Origin: Linnemannia elongata
Taxonomy: Eukaryota > Mortierellomycota > Mortierellomycetes > Mortierellales > Mortierellaceae
Assembly: GCA_036320915.1 (NCBI GenBank)
Contig: JAXBDG010000009.1
Location: 1,302,001-1,366,000 of the forward strand
DNA length: 64,000 nt
Direction: 5' to 3'
Shown here: piece by piece, positions 1-13,436 of the stretch
Position numbering within the stretch: position 1 is the stretch's first letter
How the letters are laid out: the number at the start of each line of letters is the position of its first letter
Translations under genes and position numbers: made by a program
The notes under the pieces: generated by a model
Told to the model about the DNA's origin: nothing
Seen by the model: the letters and a program-made list of their open reading frames with translations, nothing else
The model's database searches: none

Positions 1-1843
1 AGGTGCTCTCAACTTTCCAACAGAGTAAGTGTGCAAAGGTAAAGTAAGGGCAAGTGCTGAATAGGGTGGGAGAGTGCCAGTGAGATCAAAAATAAAAGTT
101 GGATGGAGCTCAGATATCAGGCCATCTTTGAATTGTTTGCTTATCGCCCTCCTCTCGTTTCTCTTTAGAAATTGCTCTTGCTGTGCTACCCAACAAGCCC
201 TTTAAGCCTCATTTTTTTTCTCCCTCTCTTTTGTCTTTACCGCTCTTCCTTTGTGTTTGTCTTCGTCTTTCAACAAGGTTTAGTAAAGTGCAAGAAAAGA
301 AAATACGCCCATGGCCAGGCAATTGAGATTTAACCAAGGACTATGAGAGAGTGAAAGGAAGGGAAAGAAGGACGGACATGGCAGACGGACAAGTATACCG
401 CATTCGTCTCAAATCAAGGGCCAATGAAAACGCCAATAAGAAAGAAAGTACTCGACGGTTGTTGTCAATGCTGAAATGCAAGTGTTGAGATCGTTTAGCG
501 CTTATTTGTTTGTCCATTGTATGCTGTTATGGTTTAACAAACATCTCGATAAACATCTCCAACAAAAACTCTGCTCGGGGAAGGCTCGGGGAAGGAGGGC
601 AAATGGATGGTCCAGTCATTATCTCAGCAAGGATGAGGATGAGGAGAAACCGATGGTTTAAAGTTACTCACGGACAACAATAAAACTGGTCAACACTTTC
701 TACTCGAACACTACATCGCTTTTGGTTGAAACCCTTGACCCGTGTCTTTTCTGGCAAGTCAAGGTTGTTTTGTTGTTTTATGGTCATTTTTTCGTTCATG
801 CTAATGACGGATCCCATCTATAAAGTTTCTCTAGAGGGAATGGCACCCATTTCGAGTAGTGTATTTTATCTTATTGATGTTATTTTTCGTTTGAATATAG
901 GTGTTTATTTTCTCTCATTTGATCGCTCGTCAACAGTCCATCCCGAAAAATGTCTTTCTTGTGCCACCTTGCCCTTCAGTCCGCGCCTATCCGTCAACAA
1001 TGAAAGGCAGCCAACTAGAGAGCGCAAAGATGTGTGTGAGAGAGAAGGGAAAGCGAAGAAGAGAGACAGAGAGAGAGTGGGAGTGAGTGAGCAAACGAGA
1101 AAGAGACGAAAAGAAAGACAAACATTCACAATAAACGAAGCAATTACACAGACACACAGACAACAACAACACAATCGATTGCCTGTAACTATGGACGAGA
1201 GGAGCGTGAACAACCCTGGCTTGTCGTTTTGTTTATTCGAAAACAAGGATGAATAAGAAAAAAACTTTTAGGCTGTTCGTTGTACCTGGATATCCGCAGG
1301 GGGCAAGCAAGCAAGCTCAAGTTAAGACAAGTGAACGCTCGTCTGCCCAATGGTGATTGCAGCTGCTGTCAGTTTCTCATTTGGTGTGCCCTTTTCTCTG
1401 CATCTCTTCTGCATCTTAATTATCTCTTATTTCCTTTTTCCTTCTTTTTACTCTTTTTGCCTTTCTTTCCTCTACCTTTGCCCCCTTCTCAGCATCCTCC
1501 TTCATCCTTTCTTCTGACCATTCCCTCCCTTCCTCTGAACATTCCCTCCCTTCCTCTAAACTCTTTCACCTTGACATTTTATCCGGAATATCATAATACA
1601 ACTCCTCCTCCTTCCATAAGCACCACCATCAATCATCTTTTTCAGAGCGCTGACAGGACAACATCGTCCCTGAACCTATTAACTTTATCGGCGACCTCAC
1701 CTACCTCCACTATCATTTCCTCTCTTTCCACAACACCTTACTATTTGCGATACCCAACACTTCATATAAGGGACCAAACGCCATCGGACAGAGCAAAAGA
1801 GGAAACAAAGAAAAGTTTTCTTACCCCACTCCAGGTAAAGGCA

Positions 1844-1850
<7 letters not shown>

Positions 1851-1895
<45 letters not shown>
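1851..1895. repeat. (AG)n microsatellite
   Basis: About 45 bases of uninterrupted AG dinucleotide, seen directly. Confidence 0.95.
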
Positions 1896-1899
<4 letters not shown>

Positions 1900-3133
1900 T
1901 TCTTCCTCTTTGGTAGACGAAGAGCCCACCTTTCAGTCACTTTTTTTTTCTCCCCCCGCTCGTGGGTGGTTCGGGCAATGGTCTGGTTTGTCAGTGGCCC
2001 TCCCTCCCTCACTTGTTTAAATGCTCGCCGCTGGGGATGAAACTCTATGCAGAGAAATCTTGGTGCCCAGTGGCGTGGAGCAGAAAAAAAAAGTGCAAGA
2101 CTAAATATTGTGCTTGTACCCAACAAAGCCCTCCTCCGCTTTATTGGGAGGAGCCAATCCAGTCCTCGTTACCCTTCCTTCCTCGCTGCATATACACCAA
2201 AACATCCGGTGTCGTCTGCCTTTGCTCTTTCACCACCCTGTACTTTTGTTGCCACTCTCTCCTACCCTCTATTTCCCAATTATTCTCTGGCGAAACGGAC
2301 AACGACCCAAAAGAGCTTTGATGAAGGCACTGACCGTTGGAAAACATCTTGAAACAATTAACTCTGCCCTGAATCCAACGGCCGGAAAGATGAAGAAAGT
2401 GAAAAAGGAAATCTTCTACAACCCATCGTTCACTTGCATATATCCGAATTTTGATCCATCTTCCTTCTTCTGTCCCTCTTCCCTCCCCTATCCCCTGTTC
2501 TCCCTGTCCTCCTCCACACCCTCTTTTTTTTTGGTTCTGGGCATTTCTAATGCGTGGTTCTTTTCCTTGTGTTGTCTTCATTTCCAATTGGTGCTCGTTG
2601 CTCTGAGGAAAAAGATATGAAAATTGTGATTTGTGAAGTCCAGTCAATAGATAATGGCTTTTATTTGCCTCCTCGGCTCTTGTTTTTGTACCATACCCTG
2701 GGGCTGGATAGGAAAGAGAAAATGAAAGAGATGAAGAAGAAAGAAGAAACTAGGGGGGAGGTTAATGGTTAATTGACCAAGAGGTCTGTTTATTGTATTT
2801 GAGCTAAAGAGGAGTATACAAAAGACGAACGCGTCCCCCATCCAGGGGTGTCGTTTTAGTTGGCTGGTGATGGGGGTCTCAGATCACTCAATTTTCATTC
2901 GATAATGATAATTTAAATTACGAGACGGATAGCCTTGTGCCTGTCTGTATTCTGTCACAACTGATAGGACACAAAGAGATGTGATCCCTCTCTGTTTCGC
3001 CCATCTCGACATCTCCTCGTTTCTTTTACTTTCGTTCTTTTCCTCTCTTTTGGTTGGGTCCCCAGTTCCTTCTTTTTCTAATGCTATCATATGTTGTCCA
3101 TCCACACTTCTCCGCTATGTCAATTTGTACACC

Positions 3134-3265
3134 CATCACTCACTCACTCATTACTCACTCACTCACTCACTCTCACTCACTCACTCTCACTCACTCACTC
3201 TCACTCACTCACTCTCACTCACTCACTCTCACCCACTCTCTCTCACTCACACCGCTCACTCACAC
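3134..3265. repeat. TCAC/TCTCAC minisatellite
   Basis: TCAC tetramers organised into a 14-base unit (TCTCACTCACTCAC) repeated about five times, with degenerate edges. The open frames across it are composition artefacts, since several frames stay open at once. Confidence 0.9.
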
Positions 3266-3874
3266 CGTCTCTCGCTCAATCCATCTCTCCTCTTTTGCTC
3301 ACTCTTTTTTTTTTTTTTTGTTGTTGTTCCAGGCTATTCACGTTGTTCGACTGCATCCGAGTACCGGCTCCTTCCCTTCCCCACCGTCATCATCATCTCA
3401 TTTCAAGGCGAAAGAAAAAAAAACCGTGGCCTTTTTTTTCGTTGTGCTTTATTTTTACATTCACAGGTACATTCACTCATACGGAAAACTAATGAATACC
3501 TGTGCATTTGTACCATTTTCAAACGTCAACTGCTTTGAAAGAGGAAGAAAAAAGGGGCTGAGGAAAACGGTCTCGATCCAATCTTATTCCAAAGGCCCAA
3601 CAATCATATCTCTTTATTACTGTTAATTGTCCTGGGGTACTAATCGTCGTCTTTTTCATTTCTCTCTTCTCAACTTTTTTTTTCTCCTTCCCTCTCTCTC
3701 CCCCCCCCCCCCCTCCCCTGCTTTATTTCCTTCTTGTTTTCATTCTCACCCGATCTTTACCCCATCCTATTACCTCTCCCTTGTACAGTCTGCACCTCCT
3801 ATTGCGCCTCTCACTCCCCTCCCTCGTCATTATCCACTACTCAAACCCACCATCCTCTCTTAGGCTGATATAGC

Positions 3875-6800
3875 ATGATTCAATCCAACCAAACCGCCTA
3901 CTATCGGGACGAGCGGTATCACCATCAGAGCGAAGACCGGTCTCCAATGGATCAGCACCAGGGCCATGCTCTGAGCGCAAAGCAGAACACCCTCTATCGA
4001 GATCCCCACTCCCACTCCGACCAACACAGGCGTCAACACAGCTATGCAGAGCAGCAGCAGCAGCAACAGCAACAACAACATCGTCAACATCATGTACAAC
4101 ATCAGCAACATCAACACCAGGCTCACCAACAGCAGCCACAGCAACAGCAACAGCAACAACAACATCGCCAGCAGCAACCATATCATCCGCCACAACCACA
4201 CCATTCTATTCAAACAGCGGCAGCAGCAGTACGCCAACATTCGGCTTTAGCCAAGAGCAATGAGGACCATCATCATACTACTCCAACACATCACTATGCC
4301 ATACCAGTCGTTCAACCCTCCGACCCATCATTTACGCAAAGGCCACACTCTCGGTCCTTTTCTGGCACACATCAACACTCACAATATTCACATGCTCCTG
4401 TCTCCCCACCGACACCAATGCACCCTCAAGGAGGTCATCGTCTCCACCACAGTGTCTCTGCAGGCCATCTCGTGCCAGCAGGCTATCGGTCAGCACCTCT
4501 CGGCAACAGCATGCCCGATCTCATGGGCTCCAAACCTCGGCCACCAACAGGTCCTGTGGCACCTCCCAACAATGTCAAGAAGAAGGATCCCTATGCAACA
4601 GCGTGGCGGACGTATTCTAAAATTGCAGAAGAATTGGATCTGATGAACCCGGATGGTAGTCTGTACCCGATCTCCAAGGAGGCGATTTTGAAATACTTGC
4701 GCCACCAATCCAAACGCATAAAGTCCAGTAACCTCCACTGGTATGTCAATGGACTCAAGAAGCACCAGGAAAATCTTGGATTCCCTTGGGACGATATCAG
4801 ATACGATGACCAGGTCGTTGCTCTGCTCAAGGAGTTGACCCTTCACCCGGTTACGATTGTTCACGGTGGTACCAACAATAACAATAACAGTGGAGCCCTC
4901 AACGGCAACAACCGGACTGACGGAGCGGTGACAGCCTATGGCCAAGCACCAGATCGGCAGCGTGAGCGTCAAGTAAACGGTGGCAATACGGTCTTCCCTT
5001 CGCCTCAACTCAGTCATTACCACGCCCCGCCACCAATACCCATCGACACGACAACGAAGATCGCTGGCCTTTCAATCTCACAACCAAAGATCCTGCCGCC
5101 TTCGCAGCCTTACCCAGGATCCTATGGCTCATCCGAAACTCACAGGTCATCAAGCGGATACAACTACGAGGAGAAGTCATCGTCAGCGCAGATGAAGCAG
5201 AGCCATTCTAACGGTGTCCAACGGACGCAGATTTACTCTGCACCAACCACCAAGGCTGCCTCCTATCATTCGGCACCGATCCAACTGTCATCAGGACATG
5301 GGCAAGGAGAATCTAATCAGTCATCGCGTAATCAAGGACAGCAGTTTTCGCCCATCATCGCCAAAAGCCAGCAGAGTTCACCCATGTCCAGTTCTGAGAT
5401 TCAAATCGGCACACCATTATTGACAAACACTCCCAGGCATCGGGACTCAAAAGTGGAAAGGACAGGTTAGTTGGTGGTTCTGAGTATCGGCAGCAAAGGG
5501 GCAAGAACAGGTTTCCTGATATTGATATCACAACTGACACTGCTTTCGCTTACGCTTGTTCCTTTTTCTATAGGACATCTGGCATCCCCAACAAGCCCTG
5601 GCGACGAAATGGACGAGGATTTCGAAGCGCCTTCAAGGAATCAGAGCCATGAGGACCAACACAACTACCAACCAGAGTATATGGATGAAGAACCCTCCGA
5701 ACGCGTCACCTTGAAGCGCTTTGCGTCCACGGGCACTCTGAGAAATCAATCCAGAGCGTCAGCTGTAAGTTTCCCTTTGTTTGGTTTTTCTATCTACCTA
5801 TTTCTCTATATGGACGGCACATCTCATTACATGAACCAGTGCCGTAATATTCACGCTGACGTTTTGTACTATTGTTTCTATGTTGCTAGATCTCAGTGCA
5901 TCCATATCCACGACCCAGCGACCATAGGCAGAGAGACGACCAGTCCGCAACATTATCGCCCAGGGCCCGTGAAAATGACCCCAATGGTGGCAGTCTCTTC
6001 TTCCCCGTTGGAAGTCCGGACATCGCATCATCATCCTCAGTATTGCAAAACCGAGTCTCTCCCCTTGGAGCTGCTGCCTCCATCGGTTCCAACTCTTCCG
6101 CAAGCCGCAACGCAACCGGAGGACCCATTCCTTCTACTCCACGCCACAAGCGAACCCATGGTGTGGTTTCGTCCCCCATTTCGACTGTCGCTGCAGTCAT
6201 TGCTTCGGCTGCCACTGCTGCTGCAGCTTCAACCGCTATGCCTTCCTCCCCGGTTGTCCCTGGAAAGCAGACGGTCCATTTCTCGGAGGTTGCCGAGGTT
6301 GCGCAGAGGTTACAGACCAAGTATGGCAATAAGTGCACGAGCCATCCTTGGGGGTGTGTTGAGATTTCGGAGGACTTTCATCTGGAGCTCACTATCAAGA
6401 TGTACATGGATTGGGCCGGTCTTGTTGTAAGTTTGGCGTTACCTGGTCATTTAATTGTCGTGCCACTTTGTCTACATGCTGTGCAGAGATGAGCCAACTA
6501 ACACGAACATTTATCACTCTTTTGTCCGTCGAAAATAGGCGAGCCAACGGCTGTCGATGGATGAACTGCCAGATCTCCCAGAGTTTAGAGTGACGGACAG
6601 GCTATCGTCCTCGCCCCCAATGACATTTGTCAGCGGTGGAACTCTGAAGCGCATGACCTCAACCCCATCAGCCATTACCATGGGCTCGTTCTCACAACAC
6701 CGCACCACCTCCAATGCGAGTATGAAGAGCGAGGAACTCTCCCCGTCCCTTGACAACCATAACAGTCCCAACGGCTCACGATCAAGTCGATTCGGTAGCA

Positions 6801-8338
6801 GTAATGGCGCCATCCGGAAACATCGGTCGCCCTCACGATCCCCCATTTACGGATCCAGTCCCAAGGAAGGCTACCTCATTGAAAGTCTCATGAGTCGGAT
6901 CGGTAGTCCTCCTCCTACAAGCTTCTTGCCCTCCCCTCCTGCTATGCCCTTCTCTGTTAGAGAAGGATCAGTAGTAGGGGGTGGCGAGTTGAGTCCTAGT
7001 CTGAAATACCCACCCCCCTTGTCTGGAGGAGGATTAGACGATTCTTCTACCACCAGAGTTCGAGCCCGCAGGATGGCCAGCAGTCCAAGCTTAGGTCAGC
7101 ACCACCCTTCTTCCTCCTCGTCCTCTTACTCTCAGCAGGCCACCTCGCCGCCTAGCAGCAGTCACCAGAAACGTGGAAACAGCTACGGAATGGCCAGTCC
7201 TCCCTCCCTCCCGTCGCGACCACAGTTCATGCCACCCATGCCCCCCGTCCCGCCTCTGCCCTCGTCGTTGAAGGTGCTGAGGTCAGCCTCTGGGAAGCAG
7301 TATGTGCTCAAGAGTGGAAGTGGAGGAGCTCGCCGCCTGAAAGTAGTAGGAGGAGGGGATAGTGGAGCAGATGCAGCAGCAGCTGCTGCAGGACCAGGGT
7401 CTATCCTATCGAATTCGGCAGCCTCATCAGAGGACATGGAGCTCTCGGCCAACGAGGATGAAGATGGCGAGACGATGATGATGGCCATGGACGATGGAGA
7501 GGAGAGGGAAAATGGCGCCGGGCATCTTCATCGAGTGAGGGGTTCGAGACCATCGAGAGCTGCAATGTCACCATCCTCACCACCATTGGATGATTTTTCG
7601 TCCAGGAACTCTATGCGCCATTACGAGGACAATGAGGAAGATTTGGTAATGGCCACCAACAGCAGAGATGAAACTAGACAGGGAGACTTGGAAGATGAGG
7701 ACGAAGAGGAAGAAGATGAAAAAAGGGGTGATCGTGAGGACAGCAGGGTGAACGGGAGGACTGTGCCTGCAGATCCATTTCTGGACGACAACTACGACAA
7801 CAACAACAATAACAATAGTGGGAGCATCAGCACTGGCCGCCCAAACCAAGACCGACTTCCAGGCGATGACTACTTGCAGTTACGGTCCTCCCCTACCCTC
7901 AACAAATACAATGACAACAACAACAATGCTTGGCCAAGCAGAGTTCGTGTAGAGTTTGACGAGGATATGGAGGCGGATAGCGACGTTGAGACACAGGAAC
8001 AGGCCGAGCGTACGGGTATGCACGGATCGACTCCTCAACACCCATATCAAACCCATCAACAACGACAACAGTTTTCACGTCGACACGATAATAATGAAAC
8101 CTCTTATGATCATGGACATGAGAAGGAGCAGGATGAGGAGGGAGATAGAGAGGTGGCCAGTTGGGAGCAAGGCCAGACTGAGAGGGAGCGAATGTCATTG
8201 CATTCCCAAAGCATGTACCATCAACAGCAAAAGCAGCAACAGGGACAGCATAGTCGCCAACATAGCAGCAACGATCGTGATGAGGATAAGGTGGAAGAAG
8301 TCCGGATGGAGTTCAAGAGTCTCCACTCATCCTCCTAG
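3875..8338 (+). CDS. Large low-complexity protein with a recombinase-like core-binding (SAM-like) domain
   Basis: Four exons (3875-5465, 5574-5764, 5890-6426, 6539-8338) join in frame to 1372 residues. Introns are 108, 125 and 112 nt with GTTAGT or GTAAGT donors. Residues ~50-115 are Gln/His-rich. Residues ~238-325 form a compact helical block (from DPYATAWRTYSKIAEEL to VVALLKELTLHP) that resembles the N-terminal core-binding domain of tyrosine recombinases. No catalytic recombinase domain (R..H.R..Y) follows. A second conserved-looking block (~718-773, VHFSEVAEVAQRLQTKYG then HPWGCVEI) spans the end of exon 3. The rest is Ser/Pro-rich, then acidic (DLEDEDEEEEDE) and Asn/Gln-rich, and ends without membrane segments. 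I do not recognise the gene. A nuclear DNA-binding or regulatory role is inferred only from the domain resemblance and the disordered composition. The ATG follows a plausible 5'-UTR splice acceptor. Confidence 0.75.
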
Positions 8339-9132
8339 TTTTTCCACCCTCCCTTTCCTACCCTGTATTTTTCTTCCCTCCCTAGAATACAATGAGCAAT
8401 AGACATGGTTGATCATCAAAAATAACAGCCTCATCCCAAAAAATCGCGTCGAATATTGAGTGCCTTGGTACCTTCGTCCTTACCTTTTTTACTCCCTAAC
8501 TGTATTCGAGAACCCAACCGTGTTGAGTTTCATTTTTTTTTTTTTTTTTTTTTTTTTAATTTTATTTGTTTTGTTTTGATTTCTTTTTGAACGACGCTCA
8601 ATTGCGTCCGACCCATCCCCTTCCTTCTCATTCTCATCGTCTCTCCACTGCCTCTTGCTCTCACTTCCTCATCTTTTTTTTTGACGCGGTGTGCACGAAA
8701 GAAAACAATGGACAATATTAAATAACAAGCAAGGTTTGCTCTAGTATGATGTGATCAACATTGACAAAAAAGTCGCCGAAACCTTACTTACCTCTCGTCA
8801 AAAAAAAAAAAAAAAAAAAAAAAAGAGGGGGACGGCCTAAGGCCCTCACTTTTAGTTCTCCACCCTCTCGCCAGCCTGCCCGAAACCAACCCTTTTCCCC
8901 TTTCCTCTCTTGTCTCCCCTGTTTATCTCAGAAAATATAAACAAATGTAGTAAGCAAACAAAGACTAGACTGGACGCCCCGAGCGTACGGAAATTGGGAC
9001 AAAAAAAGAAAGAAAAAAAATTAGATGGTGAGCAGACTATCTAATCAATTCAACGCAGGATAAAAAAAAACAAACATGAAGAAATGAGTGAGAAAAGAAG
9101 ACGATAGAGGAGAAAGGAGGTAGAGAAGGAAA

Positions 9133-9180
<48 letters not shown>

Positions 9181-11716
9181 CGGGGGGGGGGATATATCGC
9201 GACGAAACACTAGATACTTCAAGTAAGCAATCAATTTTTTCCTGGCTTCCACCGGAGCAGGAGGGTCGCTCAGGTCAAAGCCCTAGGGAAAAAAAAGAAA
9301 GAATGGAAGAAACTAGGCTATTTGGCAAAATGACATGCCGACCAAAAGACATTTATACTCCCATCTTCCTATCCTGTCGTAGTCGCTAAATCAGTCATCC
9401 AAAAAGTATGATCGATTGAAAAAGAGACAACAAGGCTCGCAAGAGAAAGTGAGTGAGAGAAAGAGAGAAAGAAGGGAGTTGTGTCAAACCGTTTGGTTGC
9501 ATTATTCGGTATAGGTGATACACGATGTGAACACAAAACGAGGCACGGCTAGCAAAAACAAGGAGGAAAGGAAAAGAGTGGCTAGATAAGTTATGTCAAA
9601 CCCAAATCAAAGCTGTTTGGATGGGTCCTAGACGGCAAATGTTTGCACCACTCGAGTGAAAAATAACCAAAGGCAGCATGCAGGGATAGGGGGGAGAGAC
9701 GTAGGAACGAAGCAAGGAAGACAGGAAACAAGGGAGTACCGAAGGAAAGAAGGAAAACGGGAAGAGGGAGGAGGAAGAGGGAGAAGGAAGAAGGGAGAAC
9801 GAGTAAAAATAACCCCCAGACTTTCCCTTTTCCTAGCATACTAGTCAGACCACACAGCTTGTAATAGGGGATAGGGATAGGGGTGCGGTTGCTGTCATAT
9901 TTGTCGCCCTGTTTTAAACAAGACAAAGAAGGATGGTGTTCTTCAATGCGATGATTAGCTATTCCTTTGCTACTATTGCTAAATGATTTGTGTTCATTCT
10001 AGTTACTGTCGCGACATGCCGTAATCATAGACTCGTCAAGAATCGAAAATCCAGACGGTTCAATCAATTGATGACCCATGGCCATGGGTCGGTTTCATGC
10101 TTGTTGGTTTCACCCTTGTTGGTCTCATCGAACAGATCTAAATAAAAAAAAGGAAAGCGACGTGTTCCATTCATTCTTTGTATTCACCCGTTCATCCGTA
10201 ACTCATTCCTGCCGAGTGAAATAGAGAGCATGTATGAGTGTCGTTGACGTTGTCTCTCAAGAGCCTTTTCTTTTTTGGTGTTGAAGTTGCATGTTATTGT
10301 TGAAGTTGGTGCCCAAATATTTTGACAGGTGAAAACAAGCGCGGGAACGAGCCAACCTACACAAAGCAGGCCTTGGTTGTTAGACAATCAAGCCAACCAA
10401 GCCCATCGCGAAAATTATCCCGCTTAGCTTAGTCCCTAGACGTATGTTTCTTTTTGTACTCTCGCTTTTGTGATGGAGGTAACAGAGCTGGGCGACAAGG
10501 AAAGCAGTAGAGAACAGCAAGAGAGGGAGAGAGAGAGAGAGAGAACTTTACTCACAGCTCGCATCTTAGAAAATTAAACAAAGAAAAAAAACCCCTGCCT
10601 CATTCTCCCTCTCGTTCCACTCGCTCTTTCGTCTCTCTCGCGCTCGTTCGCTCGCCAGATCCATTTCTAACATTCTGCTCTGTGACCCTTGTACTTCGTA
10701 AACTCTCTCAAGAAACGAACTCCCACGCACAACGGCAAACACAAAGCAAAACACAATGCAGCCGAGGGTCGGTCGTTAGACATTGTTTTTACCGTTTTGG
10801 GCTCCCTTTCCTTTTTTTTTCTTTCATTTCTCTGTCTTGTACAGCCGACTTATATTACAATGCCAAAATCCAATTCAGTCGGCCTTGCTGGCCCCGCGGG
10901 TATTCTGATTATAGCACCAGCGCCTTGGCCCTATGTTTTTAGGGCTGTTCTTTGACTTGCGAATCGAGGCTGTCCAAATCCTTAGTACGATAGTTTTTTT
11001 TTGGAAGGTGACTATACAAAGAATTGGGGCTGACGGTTCGTTAATACTCAATTGCTCTCTTGAAAAAGCTCCGAGTCTCCGTTCCTTCTTTCTTGAAAGT
11101 AATGTGCTTCCATCTGCATGAAGAATGAAACGCATGGCTCGTAACTTCTCTTCTCGTTCCTTTTATCTATCACATGGCCACTTGACAGTTCCACCCTTGA
11201 TAGGTGTATGTAGTGTTGGGGTGGAATGAAAAAAAAAAAGAAAGAAAGAAATGGCAAAAACGTAACATTAGTGTGGAAGGTGAAGAGGGTGTCACGACGA
11301 AACCTAGCCTCGCCTTCTATCGCACAGTGAGGGACATCTGAGACCATCCAACCTTTTCGCTGCTACAAGGTTTTCCAACTCATCATATGGACATCGATGC
11401 ATATGTAAATGTTGAATCCTGATTGAGAGAATGTGTGAAGAGCCCGTCGTGCTAGCGCCGTGTAAACCAATAACTGCCTATCGTCAATTGCCATGCTATT
11501 TTCTTGGTACCTTTGTTTCGTGCACGCCCTTCTCTCGTGCCTTGTAAAAACTAGGAACCAAAAAAAAAATTGCACGATATGCTTTTACTTTTGAGGAGTA
11601 CAAGAGAGTCCATGGGCGGTATGAGTGACAACAAGTCCTGGTACCTGTATGTTTATGTGTGCAAATCACACAGATGCCGTGTGTTGCCATCTTCTTTCTA
11701 TGAATCTCCTACTGTT

Positions 11717-11750
<34 letters not shown>

Positions 11751-12187
11751 GGCACGAACCACAAAAAGAAAGATGAAAATCTGGACAATCATTATCAAGC
11801 TCTATTTGTTCTGTATTCTGTGGTCTAATTTTCTTTCGTTACCTGCATTACGAGAAAAGGAATGAAAATGAGCATCGTTGTTGGTTGCCACTAGACCAAG
11901 TTTGGTTAAAAGTAAAACGGATGAATGGGTGGGTGAATGATTGACGTGAGTGTGTGAGTGTGTAGGTGGTGAGAGTGAATGAGTGTGTGAGTGGTTCGGA
12001 GAGGTTCTGCTTGTTCGCCATCTCGGCACTTGCTTACCTGACCCCTCTTTTCCCTTCCTTTCCTTAGTTCCTTCCACTCCCCTTTCATGCTGCATCGCCT
12101 TTTCCTTGTCGTACCCTGTCGTCATTTCCGTCTGTCAATGTGATCATCGCATTAGCGGGGATTGTGATAGAGGGATTTCTGACAGAG
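8339..12187. other. Gene-free region
   Basis: I see no gene I can support. It holds poly(T) (~8532-8557), poly(A) (~8800-8824), a GA repeat and a T29 run (11722-11750). One short frame at 10861-10956 (MPKSNSVGLAGPAG...) follows a CTTGTACAG acceptor-like site but is only 31 codons long and has no partner exon I can find, so I do not call it. Confidence 0.5.
9136..9178. repeat. (AG)n microsatellite
   Basis: About 43 bases of AG dinucleotide, followed within a few bases by a G-run. Confidence 0.95.
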
Positions 12188-12215
12188 CAGTCCCCTCCCA
12201 ATGAGTATTGCACTA
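12188..12215 (+). repeat. Left terminal inverted repeat of Tc1-like element
   Basis: 28 bases, exact reverse complement of 13437-13464. Begins CAGTCCCCTCCCAATGAG. Confidence 0.95.
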
Positions 12216-12381
12216 TGAAATAGAATAGGACTGAATTGAGTCATGTTACCAATTCAAAAGAATTATTTTTTCGAAAATTCTAGCACTACCGCGTCCTCCG
12301 ACTTTTCCGATAAAATGGAAAAGAAAGCTCCATCCTCAATAAACCTACTCCACCACCATCATACTCCACCACCATTACACC

Positions 12382-13392
12382 ATGCCCAAGCATCTTTCTA
12401 TCGAACTCAAATGGCGTATCGTTGGGGCCTATGAGGCCGGTGCAACCCCTTCCAGCATCGCCAAAGCACACAATCTCCGCATTAACACAGTCCTCGCCAT
12501 AATTACAAAATGGAAGCAAGAAGGCACCGTTCTCCCTAAAAAGCCTCCTGGACGATCACCAACTCTTGGAGAGCAGGATGTCGAGCAACTCCTTAAGAGG
12601 GTTCAAGACAACAACCGCGTCACCCTTCGGGAAATAACCGAAATGTCGCCCAAGCCGGTCTCCGAAAGCACTATACGCAGGATTCTCCACAAGAATAAAG
12701 TCTTCCACCGCGTTGCCGTCAGCAAGCCCTTTCTGGAACCAAGGCATGTTGAAGATCGATTATGCTTTGCTCGAGACAAACAAGATTGGACGTGGATCGA
12801 CTGGGAGAGAGTCCTTTGGACTGATGAATGTTGCTTTGAAATAGGCAAAGGCTTCAGAAAGGTCTATCTCTGGCGCACCAAAGATGAGAAGTATTTGCCG
12901 AAAAACATTCTCCCACTTCTTCGTAGCGGCCGATCGACTGTCAAAGTTTGGGGAGCCATTGCAGGAGGGAGGAAATCGAGACTCGTCATTCTCGATGGTG
13001 ATGACAACAAAGGACAAGGATTTATCGATACTGTTTACGAGAATGAACTGAGATGGTTTACAGCAGAAGTAAGGAACCCTCTTCTAATGGAGGACAACGC
13101 ACCAGTTCATACTTGCAAAATCGCGGAAAAATGGCGGTTGAAGAATGGCATCCAGAAAATGCTGTGGCCAGCTCGCTCCCCTGACCTCAACCCCATCGAA
13201 CACATCTGGTCGATTCTCAAACGACAACTCAACAAACGTCCCAGAAAACCGACAAGCAAGGAAGAAATGGTTGCCGCCATCCTGGAGGAATGGGAGAAAA
13301 TACCCCCAGAAACCATCATCAACCTTGTAGCATCCATGAATAAAAGAGTAGCTGCGGTGCTAGAAGCAGAGGGAGGCCCCACAAGCTATTAA
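12382..13392 (+). CDS. Tc1-like transposase (DD34E), intact
   Basis: A single exon of 336 residues that should cut and paste the surrounding element. Residues ~5-50 form a helix-turn-helix (homeodomain-like, ...SSIAKAHNLRINTVLAIITKW), followed by a GRSPTL linker (residues 57-62) that may correspond to the GRP-like linker of Tc1 transposases, and a second HTH (~61-105, ...VSESTIRRILHKN). The catalytic DDE domain has D148 (LWTDECCF), D238 (LLMEDNAPVH) and E273 (SPDLNPIEHIW). Exactly 34 residues separate the second D from the E, the Tc1 spacing. Length matches the family (~340). No stop or frameshift is present and the frame fills the space between the inverted repeats, so the protein is probably functional. 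Confidence 0.95.
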   Translation: MPKHLSIELKWRIVGAYEAGATPSSIAKAHNLRINTVLAIITKWKQEGTVLPKKPPGRSPTLGEQDVEQLLKRVQDNNRVTLREITEMSPKPVSESTIRRILHKNKVFHRVAVSKPFLEPRHVEDRLCFARDKQDWTWIDWERVLWTDECCFEIGKGFRKVYLWRTKDEKYLPKNILPLLRSGRSTVKVWGAIAGGRKSRLVILDGDDNKGQGFIDTVYENELRWFTAEVRNPLLMEDNAPVHTCKIAEKWRLKNGIQKMLWPARSPDLNPIEHIWSILKRQLNKRPRKPTSKEEMVAAILEEWEKIPPETIINLVASMNKRVAAVLEAEGGPTSY

Positions 13393-13436
13393 ATCCGAAT
13401 GAACCCGAATGAATTGGATTTTGTATTTTAAATCCT

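Larger units (their letters stand above)
1..3874. other. Non-coding upstream region and CT-rich leader
   Basis: No open frame here has a domain, a splice structure or a coding-like composition. The stretch is dominated by pyrimidine-rich and purine-rich runs, with an AG microsatellite, a TCAC-type minisatellite and a run of 14 C at 3700-3713. A good 3' splice site (TCTCTTAG at 3856-3863) lies 12 bases before the ATG of the next gene, so part of this region is probably a 5' untranslated exon plus intron of that gene. That reading is inference. Confidence 0.5.

Noticed and set aside
1280..2020. 246-codon frame upstream of the first gene
   Set aside because: It runs through CT-rich DNA and the AG microsatellite (ending in an RERERE run); no domain or splice support.
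2981..3626. Open frames of 130-190 codons over the TCAC repeat
   Set aside because: Three frames are open together through a tandem repeat; the His/Ser/Leu/Thr composition reflects the repeat, not a gene.
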